Source of the DNA: Diaphorobacter sp. HDW4A
GTDB taxonomy: Bacteria; Pseudomonadota; Gammaproteobacteria; Burkholderiales; Burkholderiaceae_C
NCBI RefSeq assembly: GCF_011305995.1
Contig: NZ_CP049910.1
Location: forward strand, 5,470,501-5,534,500
Reading direction: 5' to 3'
Length of the DNA: 64,000 bases
The notes under the pieces were generated by a model that was given only the letters and a program-made list of their open reading frames with translations, ran no database searches and had not been told where the DNA came from. Shown here piece by piece: positions 35,140 through 44,608 of this stretch (its first letter is position 1; each line of letters begins with the position of its first letter). The position numbers and the translations under genes were made by a program.

Positions 35140-36981
35140 ATGTCGGATTTGGATATCAACGGAGCGGCGTGGAATGTTCCACCCAGCGAATACATCAAGC
35201 AGCGTCCCGCTACCTGGAAGATCGGAGAACCGCGATCACGTTATCTGCGCATGCGGGACGGCTGTGAACTGGCACTGGATGTCTATCTTCCAGTGGTGCA
35301 GGCGAACGGAGCAAGTCAGGAAAGCTTTCCGGTCATCGCCGTCATGACGCCGTATTACCGGCGCTTCCAGGTGACGGAGCCGGGTGCAGAAGCGGCCCCC
35401 AACATCGCCATCTATCGCGATTTCTTTGTTCCACGTGGCTATGCGTTGGTGGTGCTGGATGTGCGTGGCAGTGGAGCGAGCTTCGGGCGGCGCGACGCAT
35501 TCCGTTCGCCCAAGGAACGAGGCGACTATCTGGAATTCGCGCAATGGATTGCATCCCAATCATGGTGCAACGGCAGCATTGGAGCGACCGGAATTTCGTA
35601 TCTTGGTGCGGCATCGTGCTTCCTTGGCAGCACGGGCCATCCTGCGGTGAAGGCGGTGGCACCGCTGTTCGCTGTGTCCGACACCTACTCCGATCATGTT
35701 TTTCCCGGCGGGATCATGTGCAAGACGGTCACGTCGAACTATGACGATCTGATCCGTGCGCTCGACTGGGATCAGAGGGACGAGCTCAAAGCCTATTCTT
35801 ATTTCAGTGATCCGCGCTACGCAGGCCCTGCGCCGGTGGACGATGATCCGGAAGGCATCAAGGTACGTCAGGCCGTCGAGGAGCACAAGGACAGCTTCAT
35901 GCTGCGTGACATGGCTGCGGAGATGTCGTTTCGGGAAGAGGGCTGTCTGCATGATCCAGATTTGCACAGCGGAGCTTGCAGTCCTTACTGGTATCTGCAT
36001 GAAGTCGCCGGCAAAGTGGCTGTGTACTCGGTATCGGGGTGGTATGACGGAAGCGCTTTCGTCCACGGTTCCATCTCGCGATTTCTGACGCTTAAGGGCC
36101 CATCGGATCGCTTGTTGCTGGGGCCATGGGACCATGGTGCCCGGGCCAACGGATCACCGTGGCGAAGTGAAGGGCAGAGTGCTCCGGAGTTTTCGATACT
36201 GGCAGAAGTGCTTCGGTTCTTTGATCAACATCTTGCGGGGATGCACACCGACATCGATGGGGAAGCGCCAGTTCACTATTTCTGCACGCATGCAGAGGAG
36301 TGGCGCAACAGCTCTCAATGGCCGCCAAAGTCCGATGCACAGATCTTGCATCTGGCTCCTGGAAAGTTGCGTGGTGAAGGTACATCGCAGATCGAGACGG
36401 TGGAATACCAAACGAAGTTCACGGTATCGAGTGGAACGGATACACGTTTCGAACGTCTGTCCGCGCAACCCACGGTGGACTATTACAAGCACTGGCATTC
36501 GCATGAGCGGCAGATGCTGTCGTTCCTGTCGGAGCCGCTACAGGGCGACCTGGAGCTGGGAGGCCATCCTCTGCTCGATCTGCATGTGAGCAGCAGCGAG
36601 AGCGATGGAGCGATCTTCGCCTACCTGTCCGAGTTGGATGCCGCTGGGAATCTCCACTTCATCACGGACGGGTGCCTGCGACTTGCGCACCGGCATGTCA
36701 GCGAGCCGCCTGCGAAGTATCAGACGGCGTGGCCTTTCCGGGACTACTCACGCGAACATGCGGAGCGCATGACGCCGTCGCAGATGGAGCGCGTGCAGGT
36801 CGCTCTGCTGCCGATCGGGTGGACGTTGAAGGCGGGAAGTCGACTCAAGCTGTCGTTGAGCGGAGCAGACGCAGAGCACTTCCAGCAAGTGCCCCATGGT
36901 CGTCCCCCGTTGTACGCTTTCCAACTGGGTGGCCCGCAAGGCTGCACGTTGCGACTGCCGGTCGTCGCCCACAAGCCCTGA
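35140..36981 (+). CDS. CocE/NonD family alpha/beta hydrolase (S15-like)
   Basis: 613 residues from the ATG at 35140; the TTG at 35128 overlapping the previous stop is less likely. The hydrolase domain shows nucleophile Ser153 in IGATGISYLG, acid Asp303 in VSGWYDGSA and His332 in LLGPWDHGA, the same order as in cocaine esterase. The last 200 residues form the jelly-roll domain typical of X-Pro dipeptidyl-peptidase-type enzymes. No signal peptide is visible, so it acts in the cytoplasm. It probably cleaves an ester or amide of a compound delivered with the help of the upstream Bug protein. Confidence 0.92.
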   Translation: MSDLDINGAAWNVPPSEYIKQRPATWKIGEPRSRYLRMRDGCELALDVYLPVVQANGASQESFPVIAVMTPYYRRFQVTEPGAEAAPNIAIYRDFFVPRGYALVVLDVRGSGASFGRRDAFRSPKERGDYLEFAQWIASQSWCNGSIGATGISYLGAASCFLGSTGHPAVKAVAPLFAVSDTYSDHVFPGGIMCKTVTSNYDDLIRALDWDQRDELKAYSYFSDPRYAGPAPVDDDPEGIKVRQAVEEHKDSFMLRDMAAEMSFREEGCLHDPDLHSGACSPYWYLHEVAGKVAVYSVSGWYDGSAFVHGSISRFLTLKGPSDRLLLGPWDHGARANGSPWRSEGQSAPEFSILAEVLRFFDQHLAGMHTDIDGEAPVHYFCTHAEEWRNSSQWPPKSDAQILHLAPGKLRGEGTSQIETVEYQTKFTVSSGTDTRFERLSAQPTVDYYKHWHSHERQMLSFLSEPLQGDLELGGHPLLDLHVSSSESDGAIFAYLSELDAAGNLHFITDGCLRLAHRHVSEPPAKYQTAWPFRDYSREHAERMTPSQMERVQVALLPIGWTLKAGSRLKLSLSGADAEHFQQVPHGRPPLYAFQLGGPQGCTLRLPVVAHKP

Positions 36982-36984
36982 GAT

Positions 36985-37932
36985 TCAGGCTGGGGTCACT
37001 CCGTCATTCACGAGCTTGGCCCCGATCCACTTCCCCGACTGCACCAGCTGCTTTGCGCAATCCGTCAGCACCACCCGCGCGGCGAGTGCGGCGGGGGAGA
37101 GTTCGTCGTCCGACAGGCTGCACAGCAGCGCGTGGCGGCGCACGCGTTCGTCGTCGATTTCGGACCACCAGAAGCGCTCCGCCGCGTCCTCATACGGATT
37201 GACGGCGGACCAGGGCTGGACGGTGGCGCCTAGGCCCGCGTCTACGGCTTCCATGAGCATGGTGAGGGAGTCGATCTCCATCGCGAGCTGCGGCTGAAAG
37301 CCCGCCTGCGCGCAGGCGGTGACGACGGAGCTGCGCAGACCGTGGCTGCCCGAGGGGAGAATCAGCGGTTTTTCCTGAAGCTGTTGGAGCTTCATCTTTT
37401 CGGCGAGCGGCCACAGCGGTTTGCGGCGCGACTGGATGAGGAACAGGCGCTCTTCGAGCAGCGGTGTCACGCTCCAGCGGCGGGCGGCGTTGGTGTCGAA
37501 GAGGATGGCGAGATCGAGCTGGCGGGCGTTGAGCAGGCTCGAGAGATGGCCCGATAGCGCTGAGACCATGTGCAGCCGCACGTCGGGATAGCGCTCGCGC
37601 ATCGCGCGCATGAGCGGCAGGCCGAGCACCGATGCGATGGTGGGTGACAGGCCCACGCTCACCGCGCCCGACAGCCGCGCCTGCTGCGCTGCGAGGATGG
37701 CCTGATCGGCGTGGCGCAGCGTGAGCTGGGCCTCGTGAAAGAACGCGAGCCCCGCTTCGGTGGGCACGGCGCCCTTGCTGGTGCGTTGTAGCAGGCGCGT
37801 GGAGAGTTCGCTCTCCAGGCGGCTGATCTGCTGGCTCAACGCGGACTGCACCATGCCCAGGTCGAGCGCGGCCCGGCCCATCGAGCCGAGTTCGACGATG
37901 CGGACGAAGTAGCGGAGTTGGCGCAGTTCCAT
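36985..37932 (-). CDS. LysR family transcriptional regulator
   Basis: 315 residues from the ATG at 37932 (MELRQLRYFVRIVELGS). The helix-turn-helix includes MGRAALDLGMVQSALSQQIS; the effector domain resembles the CbbR/NAC-type subset that begins VSVGLSPTIASVLG. It is convergent with the CocE gene, with only three bases between, and diverges from the Hsp70 gene by 192 bases. The target is not evident. Confidence 0.92.
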   Translation of the reverse strand: MELRQLRYFVRIVELGSMGRAALDLGMVQSALSQQISRLESELSTRLLQRTSKGAVPTEAGLAFFHEAQLTLRHADQAILAAQQARLSGAVSVGLSPTIASVLGLPLMRAMRERYPDVRLHMVSALSGHLSSLLNARQLDLAILFDTNAARRWSVTPLLEERLFLIQSRRKPLWPLAEKMKLQQLQEKPLILPSGSHGLRSSVVTACAQAGFQPQLAMEIDSLTMLMEAVDAGLGATVQPWSAVNPYEDAAERFWWSEIDDERVRRHALLCSLSDDELSPAALAARVVLTDCAKQLVQSGKWIGAKLVNDGVTPA

Positions 37933-38124
37933 GGGAATCCGGGGCGAGGGTCCTCTTGTTGGAGAAGGCTGGATCGTAAACCAATGCAAGTCTTTTTCTC
38001 CCGGCCCTTGTCGGATCGGAGTGTGGAGATGGCTTCGGGTAATCTGCGCCTTTCTTCCGCTTGTTTTTGTTCATTGATACATTCAACAGGCCAAACCGGG
38101 TTGGGCTGCACGAGGGAGCAATCG

Positions 38125-39819
38125 ATGTTCGTAGGGATTGATCTGGGCACGACGCACAGCCTCGTGGCCGTGTGGCAGGACGGCAAGGCGCGGCTGGTGC
38201 CCAATGCGCTGGGGGAGGTGCTGACGCCGTCGGTGGTCAGCGTGGACAAGGACGGCAGCTTTCTGGTGGGTGCGGCGGCGAGGGAGCGGCTGCAGAGCCA
38301 TCCGCAGCTGAGCGCGGCGGTGTTCAAGCGCGACATGGGAACGGCGCGGGTCTTCAGGCTCGGCCAGCACGCGATGCGGGCAGAGGAGCTGTCGGCGCTG
38401 GTGCTGCGCTCGCTCAAGGCCGATGCGGAGGCGGATCTGGGCCAGCCCGTCACCGAGGTGGTGATCACCGTGCCCGCGTATTTCTCGGACGCGCAGCGCC
38501 AGGCCACGCGGGCTGCAGGCACGCTGGCGGGGTTCACCGGCGTCACTTTGCTCAACGAGCCGACGGCTGCGGCGCTCGCTTATGGGCTGCATCAGGAGGA
38601 AGGACGCTTTCTCGTTTTTGACCTTGGCGGCGGGACCTTTGACGTATCGGTGTTGGAGCTGTTTGAAGGCGTGATGGAAGTGCGCGCCACGGCGGGCGAC
38701 AACCGCCTGGGCGGCGAGGATGTGGACGAGCTGATGGTGCGACGCTTCGTGCAGGACACGCAGATGCCCGACGAGCTCGCGCATCAGCCGCTGGTGCAGG
38801 CGCGTTTGATGCGTACGGTGGAGATCGCCAAATGCGCGCTGTCGACGCAGGAAGAAGCCGAGATGCGGCTCGACATGAGCGATGGGTCTTATGCGAAATG
38901 CTGGACCGCGCACGATCTCGATCAGGTGCTGGAGCCGTTGCTCGAGCGCATGCGCCAGCCGGTGGAGCGCGCGCTGGGCGACTCACGCATCCGGCCGCAG
39001 GAGCTGGACACCGTGGTGCTCGCCGGTGGCAGCACGCGCCTTGTGGCCGTGCGCCAACTGGTTACGCGCATGTTCGGGCGGTTTCCACAGGTGGGGCTGG
39101 ACCCGGACCACATCGTGGCGCTGGGCGCGGCGGTGCAGGCGGCGCTGCGCGGGCGCGATGCGGCGCTGGCCGAGCGGGTGATGACGGACGTGTGCCCGTA
39201 CACGCTCGGCGTGCATGTCTCCAAGGACTTCGGCGGCGGGCAGCGGCAGACCGGCTTCATGGCGCCGGTGCTCGAGCGCAACACCATCATTCCGGCGAGC
39301 CGCGTGGAGCGTTTCCATCCGGTATCGCCGGATCAGCGGCAGATCGACATCGAGGTCTATCAGGGCGAGGCCAGGCGCGTGCAGGACAACATCCGGTTGG
39401 GAGAGCTTCATCTGGAATTGCCCAGAAACGGCTGCGAGGGCGTCGTGGCCGATGTGCGCTTCACGCTCGATGCGAACGGCCTGCTGGAGGTCGAAGCGGT
39501 GCTGCTGCGCAATGAGCAGTCGCTTGGTCCTGCACAAAGTCTGGTGATCGAGTCGAACGCCGAGCGGCTGTCGCCCGACGAGCTGAAAAAGCGGCTTGAG
39601 AAGCTCAAGGCACTCAAGCTGCACCCGCGCGACCGCATGGAGGTGCGCGCGCTGCTCGCGCGTGCCGAGCGCCACTACACGCAGTTGCTCGGGCCATGGC
39701 GCGAGCTGCTCTCCAACACCATGCTCGCGTTTGAAATGGCGCTGGAAACCCAGGACGACCGCAAGATTGTGGCCCCTCGCAAGCAGTTGGAGGAACTGCT
39801 CTCGCGCATCGATGCCTAG
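38125..39819 (+). CDS. hscC: HscC-type Hsp70 family chaperone
   Basis: 564 residues from the ATG at 38125, with GGGAG 8 bases upstream; the frame is open further upstream but without conserved sequence. The ATPase domain has phosphate-1 [30 protein letters not shown], phosphate-2 [16 protein letters not shown] and adenosine motif [17 protein letters not shown]. The substrate-binding domain is present, and the C-terminal lid is short, as in E. coli HscC (also near 556 residues). HscC-type proteins work apart from DnaK with dedicated J-proteins. The next gene, 29 bases on, encodes a J-like membrane protein. Confidence 0.9.
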   Translation: MFVGIDLGTTHSLVAVWQDGKARLVPNALGEVLTPSVVSVDKDGSFLVGAAARERLQSHPQLSAAVFKRDMGTARVFRLGQHAMRAEELSALVLRSLKADAEADLGQPVTEVVITVPAYFSDAQRQATRAAGTLAGFTGVTLLNEPTAAALAYGLHQEEGRFLVFDLGGGTFDVSVLELFEGVMEVRATAGDNRLGGEDVDELMVRRFVQDTQMPDELAHQPLVQARLMRTVEIAKCALSTQEEAEMRLDMSDGSYAKCWTAHDLDQVLEPLLERMRQPVERALGDSRIRPQELDTVVLAGGSTRLVAVRQLVTRMFGRFPQVGLDPDHIVALGAAVQAALRGRDAALAERVMTDVCPYTLGVHVSKDFGGGQRQTGFMAPVLERNTIIPASRVERFHPVSPDQRQIDIEVYQGEARRVQDNIRLGELHLELPRNGCEGVVADVRFTLDANGLLEVEAVLLRNEQSLGPAQSLVIESNAERLSPDELKKRLEKLKALKLHPRDRMEVRALLARAERHYTQLLGPWRELLSNTMLAFEMALETQDDRKIVAPRKQLEELLSRIDA

Positions 39820-39848
39820 CCGTTTCTTCATGACCGGGAGTGAGCGCC

Positions 39849-41561
39849 ATGCGCGATGCGTTTGAACTTTTCGAACTGCCCGAGGATGCCGATGAACGCG
39901 CGGTGCGCCGCGCTTACGCTCGGCTACTTAAGGGCATCGATCAGGTGAAGGAGCCACAGGCCTTCATGGAGTTGAGGGCTGCATACGAGCGTGCACTGGC
40001 AATTGCGCGCGCAAATGCGGAAGAAGAGGATCAGGAGGATGAAGAAGGCGACGCTGATCAGGTTCAGCCATCGCAGGTATCTGAACCATCGCCCGAGAGT
40101 GCGCGATACGAAGATTCAGCGCAGGCGGAGCCAGAACCTGAACCTCGCGTATTCATGATGCAGTTTCCAGGCACCACTGCCGAGCGGCTTTTGAGCGAGG
40201 TGCAATGGAGCTTTCAGCCTTGGGAGGTGGATGTCGCGACCGATGAACTGAGGCGGCTTCTTGCACTTCCGGAGCTGGAGAACTTCGAAAACCGCGCAGC
40301 GTTTGAGCTGCAACTCGCGCGACAGATCGCGGGGAAGACTCTCGGGGCTCGTCGCAGCGCGCTACTGTTGGCTGCGGACAGCATGTTCGATTGGCGGCGC
40401 AAGGGCATCGGGGTAGAGCCGCTGGAGTCCGTTCTCGACACGCTGGAGTCACTTCGCCCATCGCAACGGAAGACCGCGATGGCGTTGCTTGGCGAGCCCG
40501 ATCCCGGGGTCGCGAGGGAGCTTCAGCTCACACCGGAGCACCTGCGCCATTTCTATGTGCAATGGCAGAACTTGCTGGACTGGTGGCTGCCTGAGGAGCA
40601 TATGCATCGCTGGACGGGAGCTTGGGGGCGTCTGCCTGCGCCTTTGCGTGCCGTGGAGAAGTTCCGACAGACGAAGATGGAGTTCGTGTGGTGGATCAGG
40701 ACCTATGCCAAGCGTTTGCTCGTGATTGGCATAATTGCGATGGTCGGGATTTTTTTGTTTCAACAGATCGCAGAGCGGACCAGGGAAAAGCAGAGCGCGC
40801 AGACCCTTCAAGTCTGTGCACAGAAGTTGGCGATTCCTCGGGCTGCTGCTTGGCAGGATGTACCTGCAGAAAAGCTCTGGGAGACGGAGCAGTGCAGCTC
40901 CAATCCCGCCATTGCCACTGGGGCTGATATGCGCGGCATGGCGCAAGCGCAACGCATTGCCAATGCGTTATCGGGGAAAAGCGAGTCTCGCTGGGCTAGT
41001 TTGTCCGGCCTGGGGGAACGCTACCTGCAGTTGAATCTGCGCGATGGCCGTGCTTTCGGTTTTGTACGTCCTGAGTCGCCCGTGCTCTATTGTCCCGAAC
41101 TGCGAAATTTCATGCTGCGCAGCCATTGGCTGCAAGTGGGTGACCTGCCTTCCGCAAAGGCCATCGTTCATGAACTGGCATGGTGCGAGGAGCAAACCGC
41201 ATCCGGTGTTTCGCGCGGGAACAAGTACATGATGGCTAGCGACAAGTATCGAATAGCAGAGATCGAACGCAACGACTCCCCCAGTTTCTGGAAGCTGCTG
41301 CACCACGTGGACGCCTGGCCCGGTGCAGATCGACCTGTGATTTCGCTGCAATCCTTGGTGCACGAGGCAACCCCGAAGGACTTCGACTGGAGGCTGCCGC
41401 CGGAGCTCGGCACCATCGAATGTGCCCCGGGCGCATCTGCATCCACACCCTGCAGGCCGCCGGGGGATCGCACATCTAAGGTCGCCAAGGACCTCGACGC
41501 AGCGCTGCGTCGCCTTGAACAGCCCAAGCTCAAGGAGCTGAGAACCTACGAGCCGCAGTGA
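39849..41561 (+). CDS. J-domain-like membrane protein, partner of HscC
   Basis: 570 residues from the ATG at 39849. GGGAG at 39835-39839 fits this start, not the GTG at 39840. Residues 3-52 resemble a J domain ([21 protein letters not shown], split here: helix [12 protein letters not shown], helix [17 protein letters not shown]), but the HPD tripeptide between the helices is replaced by Gly-Ile-Asp. An acidic stretch (58-100) follows, then a soluble region, one transmembrane segment at about 288-306 ([15 protein letters not shown]) and a long C-terminal domain. In E. coli hscC is also linked to genes for J-like proteins (DjlB, DjlC). It could recruit HscC to the inner membrane. Confidence 0.75.
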   Translation: MRDAFELFELPEDADERAVRRAYARLLKGIDQVKEPQAFMELRAAYERALAIARANAEEEDQEDEEGDADQVQPSQVSEPSPESARYEDSAQAEPEPEPRVFMMQFPGTTAERLLSEVQWSFQPWEVDVATDELRRLLALPELENFENRAAFELQLARQIAGKTLGARRSALLLAADSMFDWRRKGIGVEPLESVLDTLESLRPSQRKTAMALLGEPDPGVARELQLTPEHLRHFYVQWQNLLDWWLPEEHMHRWTGAWGRLPAPLRAVEKFRQTKMEFVWWIRTYAKRLLVIGIIAMVGIFLFQQIAERTREKQSAQTLQVCAQKLAIPRAAAWQDVPAEKLWETEQCSSNPAIATGADMRGMAQAQRIANALSGKSESRWASLSGLGERYLQLNLRDGRAFGFVRPESPVLYCPELRNFMLRSHWLQVGDLPSAKAIVHELAWCEEQTASGVSRGNKYMMASDKYRIAEIERNDSPSFWKLLHHVDAWPGADRPVISLQSLVHEATPKDFDWRLPPELGTIECAPGASASTPCRPPGDRTSKVAKDLDAALRRLEQPKLKELRTYEPQ

Positions 41562-41582
41562 TCACCAACGCGCCGCACAGCC

Positions 41583-42662
41583 TCAGAACCGGTACTGCAT
41601 CCCCACCCCGAACCCGGTCGCGCGGCTCTTGTTGCCTGCGCCTTGGTAGCCGTCGTTCCAGTTGGTGATGTCGAATTCGGCGTACAGCTTGGTGCGGTAC
41701 GAGAATTTGTATTCGTAGAGCGCGATCAGACGGCCGTAGCCGTCGTCAGCGTATTGCGAGCGCTCGCGGGTGACTTTGTAGTAGGCGAGGGTCCAGTCTG
41801 TCTTGTTGGTGGTGGACACCGTCGCGCCGAGCGAGTACACGCGCTGGACGGTGCTTTGGGAGCTGCCTTGATCGGCCTCGCTGTGCGCTGCAGAGGCGGC
41901 GAGGCGCACGGTGCCGGCCTTGTAGGAGGTGCCTACGTTCCATGCCTTGAGCGCGTGGCCTTCGGTGTCCTTGAAGGTCTGGTAGGCGCCTGAGACGACC
42001 ATGTCACGGTCTTCGAAGCTGAACAGCAGGCCGCCGGAGGACAGCGCCTTGTGGTCGCCCGCCTGCTCGCCGAAGCTGTACATGGCGCTCAGGCGATAGT
42101 TGTTCGCGCGGCTGGTGTATTTGACGGAGTTGTCCAGCCAGTAGGCGTTGCCCGCGAGGCCGCTGTTGCCGTATTGGTTGGTCAGGCCCGGTTGGCTCAG
42201 CGCGCCGATGGTGACGTTGGGGTTGAAGTCGGGAAAACGCTTTTGCAGCGGGTCGATGGACGAGAGTGTGTCGGCCAGCAGCGAGCTTTGGCGGCCGAGG
42301 GTGAGGGTTTCGCTCTGGTTCTGCAGGCCAATCCAGCTCGCGCGGTCGAAATACTTGCCGCTGTGGCTCTGGGTGCCGGTATCAGCGTTGATGCCAGATT
42401 CGAGCTCCCAGACGGTGTTCACGCCGCCGCCCAGCGGGGTGATGCCGCGCACACCCCAGCGGCTGGCGTCGGAGATGCCGTTGCTCATGCTGGTGAGCGA
42501 GGTGCTGGTGGGCTGGTGGGTGTCCGAGAGGCCGGACGAACGGCGCACGCCGAGATCCATCACGCCGTAGACCGTGAAATCCTTGAGTTGTGCGGCGGCC
42601 GGCATCGCCAGCGTGGTGGCGGCGAGCGCGGCACAGAGCGCGCCGAGTTCTTTCTTCAACAA
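41583..42662 (-). CDS. Gram-negative trimeric porin
   Basis: About 359 residues from the TTG at 42662 (a second TTG is at 42659), chosen because GGAG lies 7 bases upstream and the next residues form a signal peptide ([16 protein letters not shown], ending in AAAQ). An in-frame ATG further up, inside a CATT repeat, would add a non-conserved leader. The mature protein begins [13 protein letters not shown] and ends in a strand with terminal Phe (VGMQYRF), the signals for outer-membrane assembly. It is the Burkholderiales general porin family with 16 strands, allowing diffusion of small solutes. It is a single gene, convergent with the J-like gene. Confidence 0.92.
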   Translation of the reverse strand: MLKKELGALCAALAATTLAMPAAAQLKDFTVYGVMDLGVRRSSGLSDTHQPTSTSLTSMSNGISDASRWGVRGITPLGGGVNTVWELESGINADTGTQSHSGKYFDRASWIGLQNQSETLTLGRQSSLLADTLSSIDPLQKRFPDFNPNVTIGALSQPGLTNQYGNSGLAGNAYWLDNSVKYTSRANNYRLSAMYSFGEQAGDHKALSSGGLLFSFEDRDMVVSGAYQTFKDTEGHALKAWNVGTSYKAGTVRLAASAAHSEADQGSSQSTVQRVYSLGATVSTTNKTDWTLAYYKVTRERSQYADDGYGRLIALYEYKFSYRTKLYAEFDITNWNDGYQGAGNKSRATGFGVGMQYRF

Positions 42663-42717
42663 AACTGACTCCGTTGTCGGGGTGCGGGAGGGCCGCGCGG
42701 TGCGGGGCCTCCTCTGG

Positions 42718-42745
42718 CATTCATTCATTCATTCATTCATTCATT
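42718..42745. repeat. Tetranucleotide simple repeat (CATT)7 upstream of the porin
   Basis: Seven perfect copies of CATT (ATGA on the porin strand) lie 56-83 bases before the porin TTG start. Such tracts change length by slippage. It sits within or next to the porin leader/promoter, between the porin and mnmA. The rest of 42746-43038 is divergent-promoter DNA with no other feature noticed. Confidence 0.85.
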
Positions 42746-43038
42746 CAAACTTTGTGGGCGAGGACCTGCGATGGCAGGGCCGACGGGATCATGCGCGAAG
42801 TCCGGGCGCAGACCCAGCGGCGTTGCCGTTGCAGACACTTGCGGAGAAAGTTGGGAAATCGCGCGCAAGTGCTTGTCGGATAGGGAGAAGTTTACCCTTC
42901 GACTCGTGGATCGGGCATTTTTCTCCCGGGACTGTTGTTTTGCCCCTTGGTCGTTGCCACGATGTGAAATGGTCATGCAGCAGGGGTATGCGATGTGGTG
43001 GCGCGCGCGGGGGCGTGCAAAAAAATACAATTCAGGCA

Positions 43039-44184
43039 ATGAGCAGCGCTTCCTCTTCCTCATCTTCATCTTCTTCTGCCAAGCACCGTATCGTCGTCGG
43101 CCTGTCGGGCGGCGTGGATTCGGCCGTCACCGCGTATCTGTTGAAAAAACAGGGGCACGAGGTGGTTGGCATCTTCATGAAGAACTGGGAGGATGACGAC
43201 GACAGTGAATTCTGCTCGTCCAACGTCGACTTTGTGGACGCGGCGGCGGTGGCCGATGTGATCGGCATCGAGATCGAGCATGTGAATTTCGCCGCCGAGT
43301 ACAAGGACCGCGTGTTCGCCGAGTTCCTGCGCGAATACCAGGCCGGGCGCACGCCCAATCCGGACGTGCTGTGCAATGCCGAGATCAAGTTCAAGGCGTT
43401 CCTCGACCACGCCATGCGGCTCGGTGCCGAAAAAATCGCCACCGGCCACTATGCGCGTGTGCGCCAGAACCCGGACACGCAGCTGTTTGAGCTGCTCAAG
43501 GGGCTGGACCCGTCCAAGGACCAGAGCTATTTTCTGCATCGCCTGAATCAGGCGCAGCTCTCCAAATCGATGTTTCCCGTGGGCGAGCTGCACAAGACCG
43601 AGGTGCGCAGCATCGCCGAGGAAATTGGCCTGCCTAACGCCAAGAAGAAGGATTCGACCGGCATCTGCTTTATCGGCGAGCGGCCGTTCCGCGATTTTCT
43701 GAACCGTTACATCAAGCACGAGCCGGGTCTCATCCTCGACGACCGGGGCCGCAAGCTCGGCAAGCATGTCGGGCTGTCGTTCTACACGCTGGGTCAGCGT
43801 CAGGGCCTGGGCATTGGCGGCGTGAAGGAAAAGGGCGCTGAGCGCGGCGCGGGCGATCACTCGCCATGGTTCGTCGCGCGCAAGGATCTGGAAAAGAACG
43901 CCTTGCGCGTGGTGCAGGGACATGACCACCCGTGGCTGCTCTCGCATGATCTGCAGGCCCAGGACGCGAGCTGGGTCGCCGGTCACCCGCCCGCCACTGG
44001 CGCCTGCGCGGCCAAGTCCCGCTACCGCCAGCAGGACGCCAACTGCAACGTGGTGCAGGCCGACGGCGAGACCTTCAGCCTGCACTTCCCGGCCGCACAA
44101 TGGGCCGTGACACCGGGCCAATCGGCCGTGCTGTATGACGGGGATGTGTGTCTGGGTGGTGGGGTGATTTCGTCGATGGCCTGA
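43039..44184 (+). CDS. mnmA: tRNA-specific 2-thiouridylase MnmA
   Basis: 381 residues from the ATG at 43039. The PP-loop is [15 protein letters not shown] (SGGVDS 23-28), the nucleophile Cys112 is in [12 protein letters not shown] and the second catalytic Cys210 in [22 protein letters not shown] is diagnostic. It puts sulfur on U34 of Lys, Glu and Gln tRNAs in the cytoplasm. The N-terminus carries an unusual serine run (residues 2-13) encoded by TCC/TCT/TCA codons, itself a short repetitive tract. A longer in-frame upstream extension is not supported. Confidence 0.96.
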   Translation: MSSASSSSSSSSSAKHRIVVGLSGGVDSAVTAYLLKKQGHEVVGIFMKNWEDDDDSEFCSSNVDFVDAAAVADVIGIEIEHVNFAAEYKDRVFAEFLREYQAGRTPNPDVLCNAEIKFKAFLDHAMRLGAEKIATGHYARVRQNPDTQLFELLKGLDPSKDQSYFLHRLNQAQLSKSMFPVGELHKTEVRSIAEEIGLPNAKKKDSTGICFIGERPFRDFLNRYIKHEPGLILDDRGRKLGKHVGLSFYTLGQRQGLGIGGVKEKGAERGAGDHSPWFVARKDLEKNALRVVQGHDHPWLLSHDLQAQDASWVAGHPPATGACAAKSRYRQQDANCNVVQADGETFSLHFPAAQWAVTPGQSAVLYDGDVCLGGGVISSMA

Positions 44185-44608
44185 CCGGCCTCGTCTCCGG
44201 GTCGGTCCCCACTGCCCACGGCAGCGGATGACTGACATGAATTGCTTCGACATCTGTCCCCGGATCGATGTCTGGACTCATCTTGCCGGGCTGGCTTTGA
44301 GGTTTTCAGCTATCCAGTGCATCTTCCGTTTGAAAATTTCGGTAGTCAATTGAAAAGAATTCCGCAGGGTGGCCTCCCTATAGCGGGGCGTTGCATTTGC
44401 GCTTTCTCAGTGTTCCTTCCAATGGCTGCCCACTTGACGCTTCCCTAGACTCGTGCCCGCTCTGCGGAAAGCGGGTTTGCCCGCTCACGCACAGAAAAAA
44501 AGTTGCATGAAACTCATCGACGCCCGCAACCATGGGCCGTCGGTCAGTTCGTTCACGCAATCAACTCACAACAGCTGGTTTTTTTCAGACTAAAAAAGGG
44601 GCGTACAG
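44185..44608. other. Long leader/intergenic region before lldP
   Basis: 424 bases without a gene. The only structure noticed is at 44457-44485: CCCGCT, then AGCGGG (44470-44475), then a second CCCGCT (44480-44485), so the middle segment can pair with either neighbour but not both. It is followed by an A-run rather than a T-run, so it is not a simple terminator. The lldP ribosome site (AAAGGGG) is at the end of the region. Confidence 0.5.

Noticed and set aside
42718..42745. On/off frameshift phase variation of the porin by the CATT repeat
   Set aside because: The in-frame ATG nearest the gene is always in the penultimate repeat unit, so copy number would not alter its frame, and the better start (TTG 42662) is downstream of the repeat. 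Only a promoter or leader effect remains plausible.
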